Positions 16,638-26,382 of a stretch of 64,000 nucleotides of DNA are shown here, piece after piece; positions within the stretch are counted from its first letter, which is position 1, and each line of letters starts with the position of its first letter. The notes under the pieces were generated by a model. It was given only the letters and a program-made list of their open reading frames with translations, was not told the origin of the DNA and searched no databases. The stretch lies in the NCBI RefSeq assembly GCF_004208415.1, contig NZ_CP035758.1, positions 5,828,001 to 5,892,000 of the forward strand, given 5' to 3'. A program made the translations under genes and the position numbers. The stretch is from Ktedonosporobacter rubrisoli. Lineage in GTDB: Bacteria; Chloroflexota; Ktedonobacteria; Ktedonobacterales; Ktedonobacteraceae.

Positions 16638-17774
16638 TCAGGCCAGAGCATATTCTAGATCGGCCAGCAAATCTTCGGCATCTTCGATACCTACAGAGAG
16701 GCGCAGAAGAGTATCGGTCAGGCCGCGCGCTTCACGTATCTTTTGCGGAATAGAGGCATGGGTCATCGTGGCAGGATGGCAGACCAGAGACTCGACGCCG
16801 CCAAGGCTTTCGGCAAAGGTGAAGATCTTGAGGCGCCGCACTACGCGATCAACATCGGCAAGTGTACCCTTGAACTGGAAAGAGACCATGCCACCAAAGC
16901 CGCTCATCTGGCGCTTTGCCAGCTCATGATCAGGATGGGAGGGCAGACCGGGATAGTAGACCTTCTCGACGCGCGGGTGCTCTACCAGGTAGCGGGCCAC
17001 GGCCAGAGCATTCTCCTCGTGTTGGCGCATACGCACTGCCAGCGTCTTTACACCACGCAGCGTCAACCAGGCATCGAAAGGGCCCGGGATGCCGCCGGCG
17101 GCATTCTGATTAAACTTGAGGGCCTCATAGGCCTCCTGATTGTTAGTAATGATGGCCCCACCGACGACATCGCTGTGCCCATTGATGTATTTGGTCGTGC
17201 TATGAAGTACAATATCAGCTCCCAGATCTAGCGGTTTCTGGAAGTAGGGGCTGGAGAAAGTATTATCCACTACGACTAATATCTGATGCCGATGCGCAAT
17301 CTCGGCCACGGCCCTGATATCCACAAGTCTGAGCAAGGGATTAGTAGGCGTTTCCAGCCAGAGCAGCTTTGTATTAGGGCGAATGGCCTTCTCATAATCC
17401 GCAATGCTACTTGCCGTCACATAGCTTGTCTCAATATTATAGCGACCAACAATGCGCTCGAAGAGACGATAGGTTCCGCCATAGAGATCATCGCACGAGA
17501 CAATATGATCGCCGGCCTTGAGCATACTCAGAATGGCGCTCTCGCCTGCCAGGCCAGAGGCAAAAGCCAGCCCATAGCTGCCATTTTCGAGAGCAGCCAG
17601 ACACTCTTCTAGCGCTGTACGCGTGGGGTTGCCCGTGCGCGAATATTCGTAGCCTTTATGTCCACCTAAGCCGGTCTGAGCATAGGTTGATGTCTGAAAG
17701 ATTGGGGTCATAATCGCACCAGTAGCCGCATCCGGCTCCTGGCCCGCATGAATGGCCCTGGTTGAGAATTTCAC
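16638..17774 (-). CDS. Cystathionine gamma-synthase/lyase family PLP enzyme
   Basis: This 378-residue enzyme belongs to the Cys/Met metabolism PLP family. PLP Lys195 lies in STTKYINGHSD, Asp170 in VVVDNTFSSPY, and YSRTGNPTR (44-52) binds phosphate. MetB and MetC/MccB types cannot be told apart by eye, so it may make or break cystathionine. The start is GTG at 17774 with GAGGAG nine bases upstream; an ATG at 17864 would add 30 residues foreign to the family. It is a single gene with its own terminator. Confidence 0.92.
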   Translation of the reverse strand: MKFSTRAIHAGQEPDAATGAIMTPIFQTSTYAQTGLGGHKGYEYSRTGNPTRTALEECLAALENGSYGLAFASGLAGESAILSMLKAGDHIVSCDDLYGGTYRLFERIVGRYNIETSYVTASSIADYEKAIRPNTKLLWLETPTNPLLRLVDIRAVAEIAHRHQILVVVDNTFSSPYFQKPLDLGADIVLHSTTKYINGHSDVVGGAIITNNQEAYEALKFNQNAAGGIPGPFDAWLTLRGVKTLAVRMRQHEENALAVARYLVEHPRVEKVYYPGLPSHPDHELAKRQMSGFGGMVSFQFKGTLADVDRVVRRLKIFTFAESLGGVESLVCHPATMTHASIPQKIREARGLTDTLLRLSVGIEDAEDLLADLEYALA

Positions 17775-18162
17775 AGTTTTCCACTCCTCAATAACAACTA
17801 AAACAAATGCCAAGCCTTCTCTTGCATCAGTTGAACCAGCAAAACTCAGAGCCGCGAACTTCATAGTATAATTCTCGCGGCTGGCTGCTAAGGAAATGGG
17901 TCCATTTTCTTATGTTAGCGACTATAGCACGCAGATCATGAAAGAGCAAGTAGGGGCTGTTTACAAGCACCAAAAGTAAGACGAGAGCCCCTGCCTATCC
18001 GGGTCAAAGGAGGACAAGGAACAGGTTAATTTATTTACGCTACCCCATTATGGGCTATATAGCTATGAAATAGCTCACAGCATGTAACCTCTTTTTTAAC
18101 TTATCCGTAGATATATACAGAAGGATAGAAAGAGTTGTGCTGCAATAGAAAATGCAGAGGTA
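17775..18162. other. Intergenic region between divergent genes
   Basis: No gene is seen. It separates the divergent cystathionine synthase and esterase genes and should carry both promoters. No clear operator was found. Confidence 0.5.
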
Positions 18163-18963
18163 ATGGAAACACCATCTGAATATTCCATCGCTGCTACCCA
18201 AAGCCAGTTAGCCAACAAGCAGCCAGCAGCTATAGGAGTACTGCTTGTCCATGGCTTCAACGCAGATCAGCACGATATGGAAGATCTGGCACATGCTTTT
18301 GCTTCTCAAGGCCTGCTTACCGAAAATTTGCTCTTACCCGGCCATGGCACGCATGTGCGCGAAATGTTTTCCAGCGGCTGGCCAGAGTGGGCATGCGCGG
18401 TCAAGACTGCCTTGCAGCGCCTGCAAGAGCGTTGCGCAGCGGTCTTTCTTATTGGGCATTCTCTGGGTGGCTCGCTCTGCTTACACGTGGCCGCGCAGGA
18501 AAACGTTGCCGGGATCGTGACTATTTGTGCACCAGTACGCATGTATCCCTGGATGCAGCTAGCCGTACATCTGGCAAAGTATCTTACGCCTCTTCTACCT
18601 ACGCTGCGCGAGGATATATGCGATCCAAAGGCGCATCGCCGTTACCAATCCCGCGGTTATCGTTGGACGCCAACGGCCCCTGTAGCAAGCATGCTGGAAT
18701 TTTTGCCGCAGTTACGTGCTGAGCTGCCGACGATAACGGCCCCTGTCCTGATTATGGTCGCGCACCATGATCATGTCGTCCCGGCGTGCGATGGCAGCGA
18801 AATCTATCGTCTGCTCGGTTCCCAGGATAAACATCTTATTACATTTTATCGTTCTTTTCATGTAATCATGAAAGATCATGATCGCGAAGAGGTCTATGCC
18901 AGAGCACGAGATTTTATCTTGAGCCATAGCGCAACCATGCAGGTGCAGCAAAAAATCCAATAA
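18163..18963 (+). CDS. Alpha/beta hydrolase (carboxylesterase, Est30-like)
   Basis: This 266-residue cytosolic hydrolase has the full triad: Ser100 in GHSLGG, Asp203 in HHDHVV, His233 in SFHVIMKD, with the oxyanion region HGFNADQHDM (30-39). The order and the lid-like segment at 125-175 resemble the monoglyceride lipase/Est30 group. It likely cleaves short or medium acyl esters. No ribosome site is obvious before the ATG. A small hairpin at 18987-19001 follows the stop. Confidence 0.88.
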   Translation: METPSEYSIAATQSQLANKQPAAIGVLLVHGFNADQHDMEDLAHAFASQGLLTENLLLPGHGTHVREMFSSGWPEWACAVKTALQRLQERCAAVFLIGHSLGGSLCLHVAAQENVAGIVTICAPVRMYPWMQLAVHLAKYLTPLLPTLREDICDPKAHRRYQSRGYRWTPTAPVASMLEFLPQLRAELPTITAPVLIMVAHHDHVVPACDGSEIYRLLGSQDKHLITFYRSFHVIMKDHDREEVYARARDFILSHSATMQVQQKIQ

Positions 18964-19189
18964 CCGATTACATTACTTAGCTTGAGCTGGCTCTTAGCCA
19001 GATTTCAGCAGTCCTGAAGGGTTGGATATAGCTTTCCTCATTAGCGAGGAAAGTGCAAGTATTGCCGCCTGGTGACAAGCTAACAGACCCGAAAAACCCT
19101 ACAGGCGCCTATTGCCATCTTCCCATCCAGGATAGTTTTGTGTATACTGACGAATGTTGTAAACAAGATATTTGGAGTTATAAATAGCC

Positions 19190-20632
19190 TTGACGCAACA
19201 GGTAAGTAGTCCACCTGAGAAATCACAAAAAAAATTTATTTCGCAACCGTTACCCAGACGGGATTCACAGCTTCCTAAAAAAAGTGGAGTTATCTCTTTA
19301 CTCGTAATTGTTGGCTTACTGCTGATACTATTTACAGCCTTAATTATTCGTAACCTGCCACAAGCAATCGTGCAGCCAGACGGGCAGCAGACCTTGGCCT
19401 CTGCCGGGAACTCCCAGGAAGCAGATAGCAATGGTGAAGGACCGCTCGAAATACCCGGTAAAACGGGCATCGCACCATTAGAGCTCAGTAGTGGACGTTA
19501 TGTACTCTATGAACAAGAGGATGCCCTTTATCTGGCCTCAGTAGCCGGAGATGAGCCGCCTCAACTATTATCTACTCCGGGTTATGTCTATAATCGGGCC
19601 ACGCCACCTATTCTCACACCAGCGGGGCAGGTCATCTATAGCGGCAATGGGTTATGGATCACTGATCTCTCTGGCAGGACTCCCAAAAAAATTGCTAATG
19701 TAGACAACGGTCAGGTAGTTACTTCTATGGTGCTCAGCAAAGATGGTTCAACCATCGCCTGGAGCAGCGAGCCCAGCAACGGCAATGGAACCGTAAATCT
19801 GTATGCGGGGCCATTAATGTCTTCGTCCCTTATTTATCAGCATTCAGCCGACGATTGCCCTTGCTTCCGCGTCTTTTCCTTCCTGGATAGTCCCGGCCAG
19901 AAGGACGATACGACAACGCTGCTGCTCACCGACGATCGAGGCGATCATCACGCCGTGCAATATGGCTTATGGACCTTAAAGCTCACCGACAATACGGCTG
20001 CTGAGCCCGAGCAAATCTTGAGCGAAGAGACGCCGCAAACGCCTCTAGAAATCGCTCCCAACACCAACACGCTGCTCTACTCAAGCTATGCGGGAACCGT
20101 TCCGGCACCCTCCGATGGCAGCGTACCCGATGATATTGCCGAGCTAAACTATGCCAATAGCCTGTTTATGGCCCCTATAGACGGGCAGGAACTAACGGCC
20201 AGGGATTCGCACGTATTGCTACCAGAACAACATGAGCTGAGCAATAGCGCCGAATACCATTGGGTCACTACACCGCAGTTCTCCCCGGATGGGCGCACTC
20301 TCACCTATGTGGTTTTTTCCAGCGATGCTCAGATGCCATTCAGGCGGCACAGCGCTTTATATACCGCACAGATAAAGGGCTCCGGAAAGCAATTGAAGAT
20401 AAGTTCGCCCCAGGTATTGGCAGTAACCACAGCCCGCTTTGTCGAGCTTGGTCCTTGGCTTGATAATCACACCTTAACTTTTTATGCCGATAACGCTATC
20501 TATGCGCTTGATGTGAACACAGGAGCTGTCGCGACGATAGCACAGACAAAATCCTACGCGCGTATCGTGGCTATGCTCAATCTGGATACTCTTGCCACGC
20601 CAACACCTCAGCCACAAGGACAACAAAGTTAA
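19190..20632 (+). CDS. Membrane-anchored beta-propeller protein
   Basis: This 480-residue protein has a 45-residue cytoplasmic N-terminus, one membrane segment (about 40-62), then an external domain made of repeated four-stranded units with TolB/WD40-like motifs (SKDGSTIAWSS, SPDGRTLTYVVFSS, LDVNTGAVATIAQ). It probably sits on the outer face of the cytoplasmic membrane. Function is unknown. The start is TTG at 19190 with TTGGAG about 12 bases upstream. A strong terminator follows. Confidence 0.75.
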   Translation: MTQQVSSPPEKSQKKFISQPLPRRDSQLPKKSGVISLLVIVGLLLILFTALIIRNLPQAIVQPDGQQTLASAGNSQEADSNGEGPLEIPGKTGIAPLELSSGRYVLYEQEDALYLASVAGDEPPQLLSTPGYVYNRATPPILTPAGQVIYSGNGLWITDLSGRTPKKIANVDNGQVVTSMVLSKDGSTIAWSSEPSNGNGTVNLYAGPLMSSSLIYQHSADDCPCFRVFSFLDSPGQKDDTTTLLLTDDRGDHHAVQYGLWTLKLTDNTAAEPEQILSEETPQTPLEIAPNTNTLLYSSYAGTVPAPSDGSVPDDIAELNYANSLFMAPIDGQELTARDSHVLLPEQHELSNSAEYHWVTTPQFSPDGRTLTYVVFSSDAQMPFRRHSALYTAQIKGSGKQLKISSPQVLAVTTARFVELGPWLDNHTLTFYADNAIYALDVNTGAVATIAQTKSYARIVAMLNLDTLATPTPQPQGQQS

Positions 20633-20674
20633 GCTGTCCGCATCAAATCGGAGGAAGAAACGTTTAAGCAGACA

Positions 20675-20716
20675 GAAGTGCAGCGGGATGACTACTCCGC
20701 TGCACTTCCGATTTTT
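20675..20716. terminator. Terminator between convergent genes
   Basis: A 12-bp stem (20675-20686 with 20697-20708) is followed by ATTTTT on the plus strand. It ends the beta-propeller gene and may also stop the SnoaL-type gene from the other side. Confidence 0.8.
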
Positions 20717-20739
20717 CCCGGCATACTTCCGATATTCGC

Positions 20740-21099
20740 TTACTCATCCCAGGCTTGTACAGTAGTCTCGCGCACAATTTTACCGTTCTGGAGATCCAAC
20801 ACAGAGGCGGCGAGTACACGCTCACCGCTAGCATATTGGCAGGCCTGATTGAACGAGAGGCGATTTGTCCCAACTACCTCATCCATGACACGATGGGTCA
20901 TATCGCGATTGAAAATGTCGTTCAAAAAATCTGCAATAGCTTGTTTTCCACGTAACTCAAGCGGAGAACTTGGCTGATGCAGCCTATCAACAATTTGCAT
21001 CTGAGCATTATCAGCATACAAATCGATGAGAAGTGCAGCATTGCGCTGCTCAATCGCCTGGCGCAAGGCATCCATATCAGCAGCAAAAGTCTTGCTCAT
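20740..21099 (-). CDS. SnoaL/NTF2-like protein
   Basis: This 119-residue protein has the cone-shaped NTF2 fold pattern: helix ALRQAIEQRNAALLIDLYADNAQMQIVD (read in parts), GKQAIADFLNDIFNRD, then three strands ending VRETTVQAWDE. Such proteins are polyketide cyclases, isomerases or simple binding domains. It lies 36 bases after the ABM-domain gene in the same direction, so they probably form one operon. Confidence 0.82.
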   Translation of the reverse strand: MSKTFAADMDALRQAIEQRNAALLIDLYADNAQMQIVDRLHQPSSPLELRGKQAIADFLNDIFNRDMTHRVMDEVVGTNRLSFNQACQYASGERVLAASVLDLQNGKIVRETTVQAWDE

Positions 21100-21135
21100 G
21101 AGTTTGTTCCTCTCTAATTCTCAGGGTGGCAGATT

Positions 21136-21456
21136 CTACTCTCCTGAAGGAACTGGTACGCTTGCTTTTTGTAGAGAGCTGATGATCTCGCCATCATGCC
21201 AAACAGGCTCCTCCTCTAGAAGGGCACATAACTGACGATAGCGCGCATCCTGTTCGGGGCTCTCCGCATTAGCTCTATACGCCTCTTTGCTCTCAAATAC
21301 AACTGCGATATAATACTCGTTCTCATCCGAATCCATACGATAACAATATACTGCAACCGTTCCTGGTACCTGGGCAGCTTCAAAATCTTTAAGTTGATCA
21401 ATAAGCTGCTGGGCAGTCCCTGCTCTGGCCCGCATCTGCGCAACTGTTCCGTACAT
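21136..21456 (-). CDS. ABM-domain (antibiotic biosynthesis monooxygenase-like) protein
   Basis: This 106-residue protein has the dimeric alpha-beta barrel pattern: MYGTVAQMRARAGTAQQLIDQL, the strand AVYCYRMDSDENEYYIAVVFESKEAYRAN (read in parts) and a short C-terminal helix. The family includes quinone-forming monooxygenases and haem-degrading proteins. It is the first gene of a pair with the SnoaL-like gene, and the pair may act on one small substrate. Confidence 0.8.
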   Translation of the reverse strand: MYGTVAQMRARAGTAQQLIDQLKDFEAAQVPGTVAVYCYRMDSDENEYYIAVVFESKEAYRANAESPEQDARYRQLCALLEEEPVWHDGEIISSLQKASVPVPSGE

Positions 21457-21722
21457 ATGTACCTCTCTTCCAGTATGCTTAGACGCTAGCAGAACAATAT
21501 GTACAATTCGCTAAACTAGCTTACAATATGACGCATTCGGCGAAAAATACGGACCTTAATTTTGTCATACGCTGAAAAATCAATCTTAGATCGGTAAATG
21601 AGGAACACTAGCAGAAAGATTTAGTAGGAGCGGGTATTCTTTCTGCCCCATAAGATACAATGATCAGCACCTCTATCTTTTGAAACTATCTTCAAGAGGT
21701 AATTCAAAGCAAAGGAGCTTCT

Positions 21723-22529
21723 ATGTCATACAATGCTGATAGCCCCAACGAGGCAGGAGTAATTCTAACGGAAAGACAGGGAACAACGTTTGTCGTTACT
21801 ATCAATCGTCCTGAAGTGAGAAATGCGCTTGATAGTCTTGCAGCCTCGGCGCTGGCTCAAGCTTTTCGTGAGTTCGACGGCGACGACGCACTCGCCGTGG
21901 CGATCCTGACTGGAAACGGAGGAAATTTCTGTGCTGGCTTCGATCTCAAAGCTGTAGCGGAAGGCTCGCGAATGCTGCAGGTGAGCGAGGAGGGCGATGG
22001 CCCTCTAGGAGTCACCAGGATGCTCCTCTCTAAACCGGTTATCGCCGCCGTGGAGGGCTACGCGGTCGCCGGAGGGCTGGAAATTGCGCTCTGGTGTGAT
22101 CTGCGCGTAGCGGCCGAGAACGCTACATTCGGCGTCTTTAATCGTCGTTGGGGCGTACCGCTCGTCGATGGGGGCACGATTCGGCTGCCTCGCCTTATCG
22201 GGCAAAGTCACGCGCTTGACCTGATTCTTACCGGGCGCGGCGTATCAGGGCAGGAGGCCCTGAGCATGGGACTCGCCAACCGCCTGACGCGGCCCGGAGA
22301 AGCGCTAACGGCTGCTCTGACCCTCGCCAACGAGCTCGCACGTTTCCCCCAAAACGGCTTGCGCTCCGATCGGCTCTCTGCCTATGAACAATGGTCCCTC
22401 TCCTGGCCAGATGCGCTTAGAAACGAGACGCGCCAAGGGCTGGATGTACTCGGTTCCGGTGAATCTGTAGAGGGCGCCAAACGCTTTGCAAGCGGCCGTG
22501 GTCGCCATGGCAGTACCAGCGATATTTAG
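21723..22529 (+). CDS. Enoyl-CoA hydratase/isomerase family protein
   Basis: This 268-residue crotonase has NRPEVRNALD, the oxyanion-hole segment GNFCAGFDLKAVAE, and AVEGYAVAGGLEIALWCDLRVA (read in parts). At the second catalytic position it reads RRWGVPLVDGGTIRLPRLIG, so a Glu is replaced by Asp-Gly-Gly, as in many crotonases of unclear reaction. AAAGGAG precedes the ATG. It is a single gene ending at a bidirectional hairpin. Confidence 0.9.
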   Translation: MSYNADSPNEAGVILTERQGTTFVVTINRPEVRNALDSLAASALAQAFREFDGDDALAVAILTGNGGNFCAGFDLKAVAEGSRMLQVSEEGDGPLGVTRMLLSKPVIAAVEGYAVAGGLEIALWCDLRVAAENATFGVFNRRWGVPLVDGGTIRLPRLIGQSHALDLILTGRGVSGQEALSMGLANRLTRPGEALTAALTLANELARFPQNGLRSDRLSAYEQWSLSWPDALRNETRQGLDVLGSGESVEGAKRFASGRGRHGSTSDI

Positions 22530-22563
22530 TTCGAACATTCAGGCAAATCGAGCTGTAGAGCCG

Positions 22564-22596
22564 ATACTGAGGCGGTTGTTTGCTCCGCCTCAGTAT
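22564..22596. terminator. Bidirectional terminator hairpin
   Basis: A 12-bp perfect stem (22564-22575 with 22585-22596) separates two convergent genes. Confidence 0.65.
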
Positions 22597-22617
22597 ATGG
22601 GAAACGTTTCTCTATGC

Positions 22618-22971
22618 TTAAATTGTCAGATCCACAGCAAAACAGAGGGGAGCATGCACCCATTCAACAAGGTGATCCGCAGACTTCTGGTATTTGCCGG
22701 CCAGGAGCTGGCGGGCCAGTTCATCCTCCTTACGATCCTTTACCAGGCGTGCCTTTCCTGTGAATTGGGTATCTTTGATGGTCACTAGCACATCTGGCTG
22801 ACGCTCGACATTCTTTATCCAGTCACCCACTACGCCCTCATGAAGAATATAGAGGGTCTGCCCGTTAAGAGCAAACCAGAGCTCAACCTTGTGTGGGCGG
22901 CCGCTCACGCGCCCGATGGTAGTTAAATAAAACACTTCCTCCGAGGCCAGGTGGGCCAAATTTGTTGCCAT
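22618..22971 (-). CDS. F420/FMN-binding nitroreductase-family (DUF385-like) protein
   Basis: This 117-residue protein matches the split-barrel deazaflavin-dependent nitroreductase group: FYLTTIGRVSGRPHKVELWF, TLYILHEGVVGDWIKNVERQPDV (read in parts), then a helical end. The TIGRxSG motif is the family hallmark for cofactor binding. It is likely a cytosolic F420H2-dependent reductase. The ATG at 22971 has AAGGA seven bases upstream; an upstream ATG has none. Confidence 0.83.
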   Translation of the reverse strand: MATNLAHLASEEVFYLTTIGRVSGRPHKVELWFALNGQTLYILHEGVVGDWIKNVERQPDVLVTIKDTQFTGKARLVKDRKEDELARQLLAGKYQKSADHLVEWVHAPLCFAVDLTI

Positions 22972-23360
22972 TGAGTCATCCTTACTATTTAGGGAACAAA
23001 ACATCCATTTACCTACTATAGCTCTCTTATTGTATCACTGGCAGAGGTAAGTTCAGCCCTGCAGAATCGGCCTAGAGGCAATCCAGCCAGGAATATTACT
23101 GCCATAGCCGACCTCCCCTCACTCGACAATTTTTGCATTCATGGATCTACTATAAAAATCCATCCTTTAATAACAATCAAGGACCATAAGCCGAATTGAG
23201 CATATTCTGGCAAAAAATGCTCTTTCTATGCTAAGATTTGAGAACAGGCTCATTGATCTTTATTTCAGGCATATCACGACTTGTGCGCTTGCCGGAGCTG
23301 AAGACTCCTACGAAAACGCAGATCGCCTGGCAAAAGAGTATCCGTGAAAGGATGGAGTTG
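22972..23360. other. Intergenic region between divergent genes
   Basis: No convincing gene is seen. The frame of the downstream kinase stays open back to 23238, but the ribosome site and the family start favour 23361 or 23352. Confidence 0.5.
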
Positions 23361-24083
23361 ATGCGAGATACGCGCTTCGTATTTGTTGAAGGAATTATGG
23401 GATCAGGCAAGACCACTACTGCCAGGTTTCTGACAAAGGAACTGCAGCGTCAAAAGATTGCAGCTCGCTTTCTGGCGGAAGGGCGCACAATTGAGGAACC
23501 ACAACATCCCTTGCGTATGGAGGGAGCATTCCCTCATCCCCGTGCAATCTGGTTGGATCTCACAGTAGAGGAGTTTGTGGCAATTAGCTTGAAAAAATGG
23601 CATGACTTTGTTGAGGCGGTTTTGCAAGGCTCAGAGGTGGTACTCTGCGATGGGCTACTGTTTCATGGCAATATGACAGATCTGCTACTTATGAACGCCG
23701 ACATAGAAGTTTTACGCCAGTATGTAGCACAAATTATTGCGTGCCTCCGACCGCTCAACCCTGTAATTATCTACTTCTCACACCCTGACGTTGCGCAGGC
23801 AATACGCGGGATATGTAACGCGCGGGGCAGCAAATGGGAAGCCTATCAAGTAAATTGGAAAGTTCCCAGTCCGTACGGCGTTCAACGATCACTGCAGGGA
23901 TTTGCTGGGCTAGTGCAACTCTATCAGATCTATTGCGAAATTTGTGAGGAGATCCTCTTAAGCCTACAAGTGCCAAAGCTCGTTATTTACCACCTGGGCG
24001 ACTGGAAGGCATATTATCGTCGTATCCTCAATTTCTTACAGCTGCCTCCAGAAGTATGTGACGAAAGCAAAGAGTGCATTTGA
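23361..24083 (+). CDS. P-loop kinase of the deoxynucleoside/thymidylate kinase type
   Basis: This 240-residue protein begins with a strand and P-loop (FVFVEGIMGSGKTTTARFL), followed by a DGLLFHG segment that could be the DR(Y/S)-like loop and a long helical part. This order is seen in nucleoside and nucleotide kinases, but no exact subfamily is recognised; it could also be a sulfotransferase-like or cargo-specific kinase. AAAGGA lies eight bases before the ATG at 23361; ATG 23352 is the alternative. The next gene, an MFS exporter, starts 25 bases later, which suggests a kinase-exporter pair. Confidence 0.7.
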   Translation: MRDTRFVFVEGIMGSGKTTTARFLTKELQRQKIAARFLAEGRTIEEPQHPLRMEGAFPHPRAIWLDLTVEEFVAISLKKWHDFVEAVLQGSEVVLCDGLLFHGNMTDLLLMNADIEVLRQYVAQIIACLRPLNPVIIYFSHPDVAQAIRGICNARGSKWEAYQVNWKVPSPYGVQRSLQGFAGLVQLYQIYCEICEEILLSLQVPKLVIYHLGDWKAYYRRILNFLQLPPEVCDESKECI

Positions 24084-24108
24084 GCACAATAGTTTGAGGG
24101 AGTGAGAA

Positions 24109-25380
24109 ATGGCGTCACAAGCCGAAGAGTCGTCAGGTCACCAGCAACCTCCCAGATTAGCTGTTCCCCTGTGGCAGAATCGTAGCTACCTGTTGCTGGC
24201 AGGCGGACAAGCTATCTCAGAAGTTGGAACGCATGTTTCCGATCTCGCGTATATACTGCTCATCTTAGCGCTTACGCACTCGCCGGCCCAGGTAGGGCTG
24301 GTAGGCGTGTTGGAGCTGCTTCCCGTCCTGCTGCTCAGCTTGCACGCGGGCGCGCTCATTGATCGCTGGGATCGCAAACGCGTGATGATTTTCTGTGATG
24401 CAGGACGCGCTTTTTGCCTGCTGAGCATTGTTGTTACATTTGCATGGGGCCATCTCACCATTTTCCAGATCTATCTTGTCGCCCTTATAGAGTCAACGCT
24501 CTCAGTCTTCTTTGATCTAGCCGAACGGGCTTGCCTGCGCAACGTCGTCCCGCGTGAGCAGCTTTCTGAGGCCAGCGCCCAGAACCAGACCATCACTTAT
24601 GTCTCGGCCTTAGTTGGTCCCCCAGTAAGCGGAGCACTCTACGGCGTTGGACAGGCCTTTCCATTCCTAACTGATGCGCTCTCCTATGTTGCCTCGGTGC
24701 TTTCCCTTCTCTGGATCAAGGTACCATTTCAGCAACAGCGCCAGCCCGCCTCGCGTGCGCTGTGGAAAGACATCAAAGAGGGCTTTCGCTGGTTAAATTC
24801 GCAGCCACTTTTGCGCCTTATGACCTTGATGATTGGCGCACTCAATCTAACAGCTATAGGAATGAACTTGATAGTCGTTGTTCTCGCGCAACAACTGCAC
24901 GCCACGGCCTTTGCTACTGGTTTGATCCTTGCCATCGGCAGCATTGGGGGAATTCTGGGAGGTATGCTTGGCCCATTTTTTGCGAAGCGCTTCCGCTATG
25001 GAATGGTTATTAGTCTGATCTGCTGGCTTACCGCGCTCATCCTGCCTCTTTTTGCCCTCGCCTCCAATCTGCTCATACTCACTCTCGTTCTCACCTTGTA
25101 CTTGATCTGGGGGAGAATCATGGGCGTGATTAATTTTACATATCGAACTGTGCTTACCCCAGATGAAATGCAGGGACGTGTCCTTGGCATCGCCAGCCTG
25201 ATCGTTCGTGGCTCCCTCCCGATTGGCATGGCTCTCACTGGCGTTCTTCTTCAACACTTTGGAGGCACGATGACAGTGCTGATCTTCGCAGCCTACCGGC
25301 TACTTGTGGCACTTATCGTGACCCTCAACTCTCACGTGCGGAATGCCCCACGGCTAGCTGAGCTCCCGTCAAGCTCCTGA
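24109..25380 (+). CDS. MFS transporter
   Basis: This 423-residue protein has about 12 membrane segments and opens LWQNRSYLLLAGGQAISEVGTHVS, of the same MFS_3 type as the transporter at 3124-4386. The loop signature LIDRWDRKRVMIF follows segment 2. It is a likely efflux pump for a small molecule. It forms an operon with the upstream kinase-like gene. Confidence 0.88.
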   Translation: MASQAEESSGHQQPPRLAVPLWQNRSYLLLAGGQAISEVGTHVSDLAYILLILALTHSPAQVGLVGVLELLPVLLLSLHAGALIDRWDRKRVMIFCDAGRAFCLLSIVVTFAWGHLTIFQIYLVALIESTLSVFFDLAERACLRNVVPREQLSEASAQNQTITYVSALVGPPVSGALYGVGQAFPFLTDALSYVASVLSLLWIKVPFQQQRQPASRALWKDIKEGFRWLNSQPLLRLMTLMIGALNLTAIGMNLIVVVLAQQLHATAFATGLILAIGSIGGILGGMLGPFFAKRFRYGMVISLICWLTALILPLFALASNLLILTLVLTLYLIWGRIMGVINFTYRTVLTPDEMQGRVLGIASLIVRGSLPIGMALTGVLLQHFGGTMTVLIFAAYRLLVALIVTLNSHVRNAPRLAELPSSS

Positions 25381-25482
25381 AAGGGGAATGTGCTGCAACG
25401 CTTGAACAAAGAGGACCAGGAATACGGGTGCTCAAAGTTTTGCGCTCAATTAAGCTCAATTAAACATAGCTTATGCACAGCG

Positions 25483-26043
25483 CTAAATACAGGCAGTATA
25501 GCCGGTGCCGTTATCCTCGCCTATGACCTGGAAATCAAAGGCCTCGATCAAGGCCTTCATACAGTCAGTTCCACCGTAGGGAAAGCTAAAAGGATCGAAT
25601 GCCAATACGCCCGTGTCAGATGTGAGCAGCCGGCATGAAATAAGTTCATATTCCCCGTCCAGGAAGCACCGAATCATGGATTCAAAAGCCCAGGAAGTTT
25701 TAAGTGACGGATTGGTAAAGCGCTGGGGCAGCGGCGTAGCAAACCAGCGCCGCCAATAATCCTCGACTTCTTGCTGCGAGGGCCACCAGAAATGTGCCAA
25801 TGCTTGCTCATCAAAAAGTTTATGCAGAGAAGCTACAATATTTTGTAATGCTCGTTCCTGACTGTCGTTTTCCGGCGCCTCCTCACTTGCAGATATTTCA
25901 GCAAAGTATTTGAGCTTCTCTTGTTTCAAGATCTCAAAGGCCTGGGCAAGAAGCTTGAAGCGTTCCAGGTCTGCAACACGAAATTTGACGAAACACGGAG
26001 GCCGATCCTCCGGCGCGTGATCCTGGGGAGAATGGTTCTTCAT
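25483..26043 (-). CDS. Uncharacterised soluble protein
   Basis: This 186-residue protein is not recognised. It has no signal or membrane segment. The sequence has an acidic N-terminal third with helix-forming blocks (DLERFKLLAQAFEILKQEKLKYFAE, read in parts), a Trp-rich middle (FWWPSQQEVEDYWRRWFA) and a C-terminal part with DPFSFPYGGTDCMKALIEAF. The ATG at 26043 is preferred, with GGAAGGG seven bases upstream; a longer frame to 26187 has no such site. Confidence 0.6.
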   Translation of the reverse strand: MKNHSPQDHAPEDRPPCFVKFRVADLERFKLLAQAFEILKQEKLKYFAEISASEEAPENDSQERALQNIVASLHKLFDEQALAHFWWPSQQEVEDYWRRWFATPLPQRFTNPSLKTSWAFESMIRCFLDGEYELISCRLLTSDTGVLAFDPFSFPYGGTDCMKALIEAFDFQVIGEDNGTGYTACI

Positions 26044-26382
26044 GGAGTAACCCTTCCTAATAGCGTACTTTGAGCGCATCGGCATCCATGTTACCATGAC
26101 GGGACAACTTCTGGCAGCAACCTGGATCAGCCAGCGATATTCTATCGGCTGACAACTCCCGGTCCCGGGCATCTGTGAGCCAAACAAAGCATCTTATTGC
26201 CACGTCTCTCATATTCATGTCAACTATGCAATATCGCCTTTAAAGGTATAGCAAAATCTGTTTAATACATGCAAGAAAAAATCTCTCACCTAGCTGGCAA
26301 GAAGAGAGCAAAGATGTTTTATTTTCTTTACTTGTCAGTCATGTGATAGAATAAAAAAATGGATAGAAAGATATAGAATTAT
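26044..26382. other. Intergenic region between divergent genes
   Basis: No gene is seen. The AT-rich part from 26200 to 26375 likely carries the promoter of the epimerase-type gene. Confidence 0.5.
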
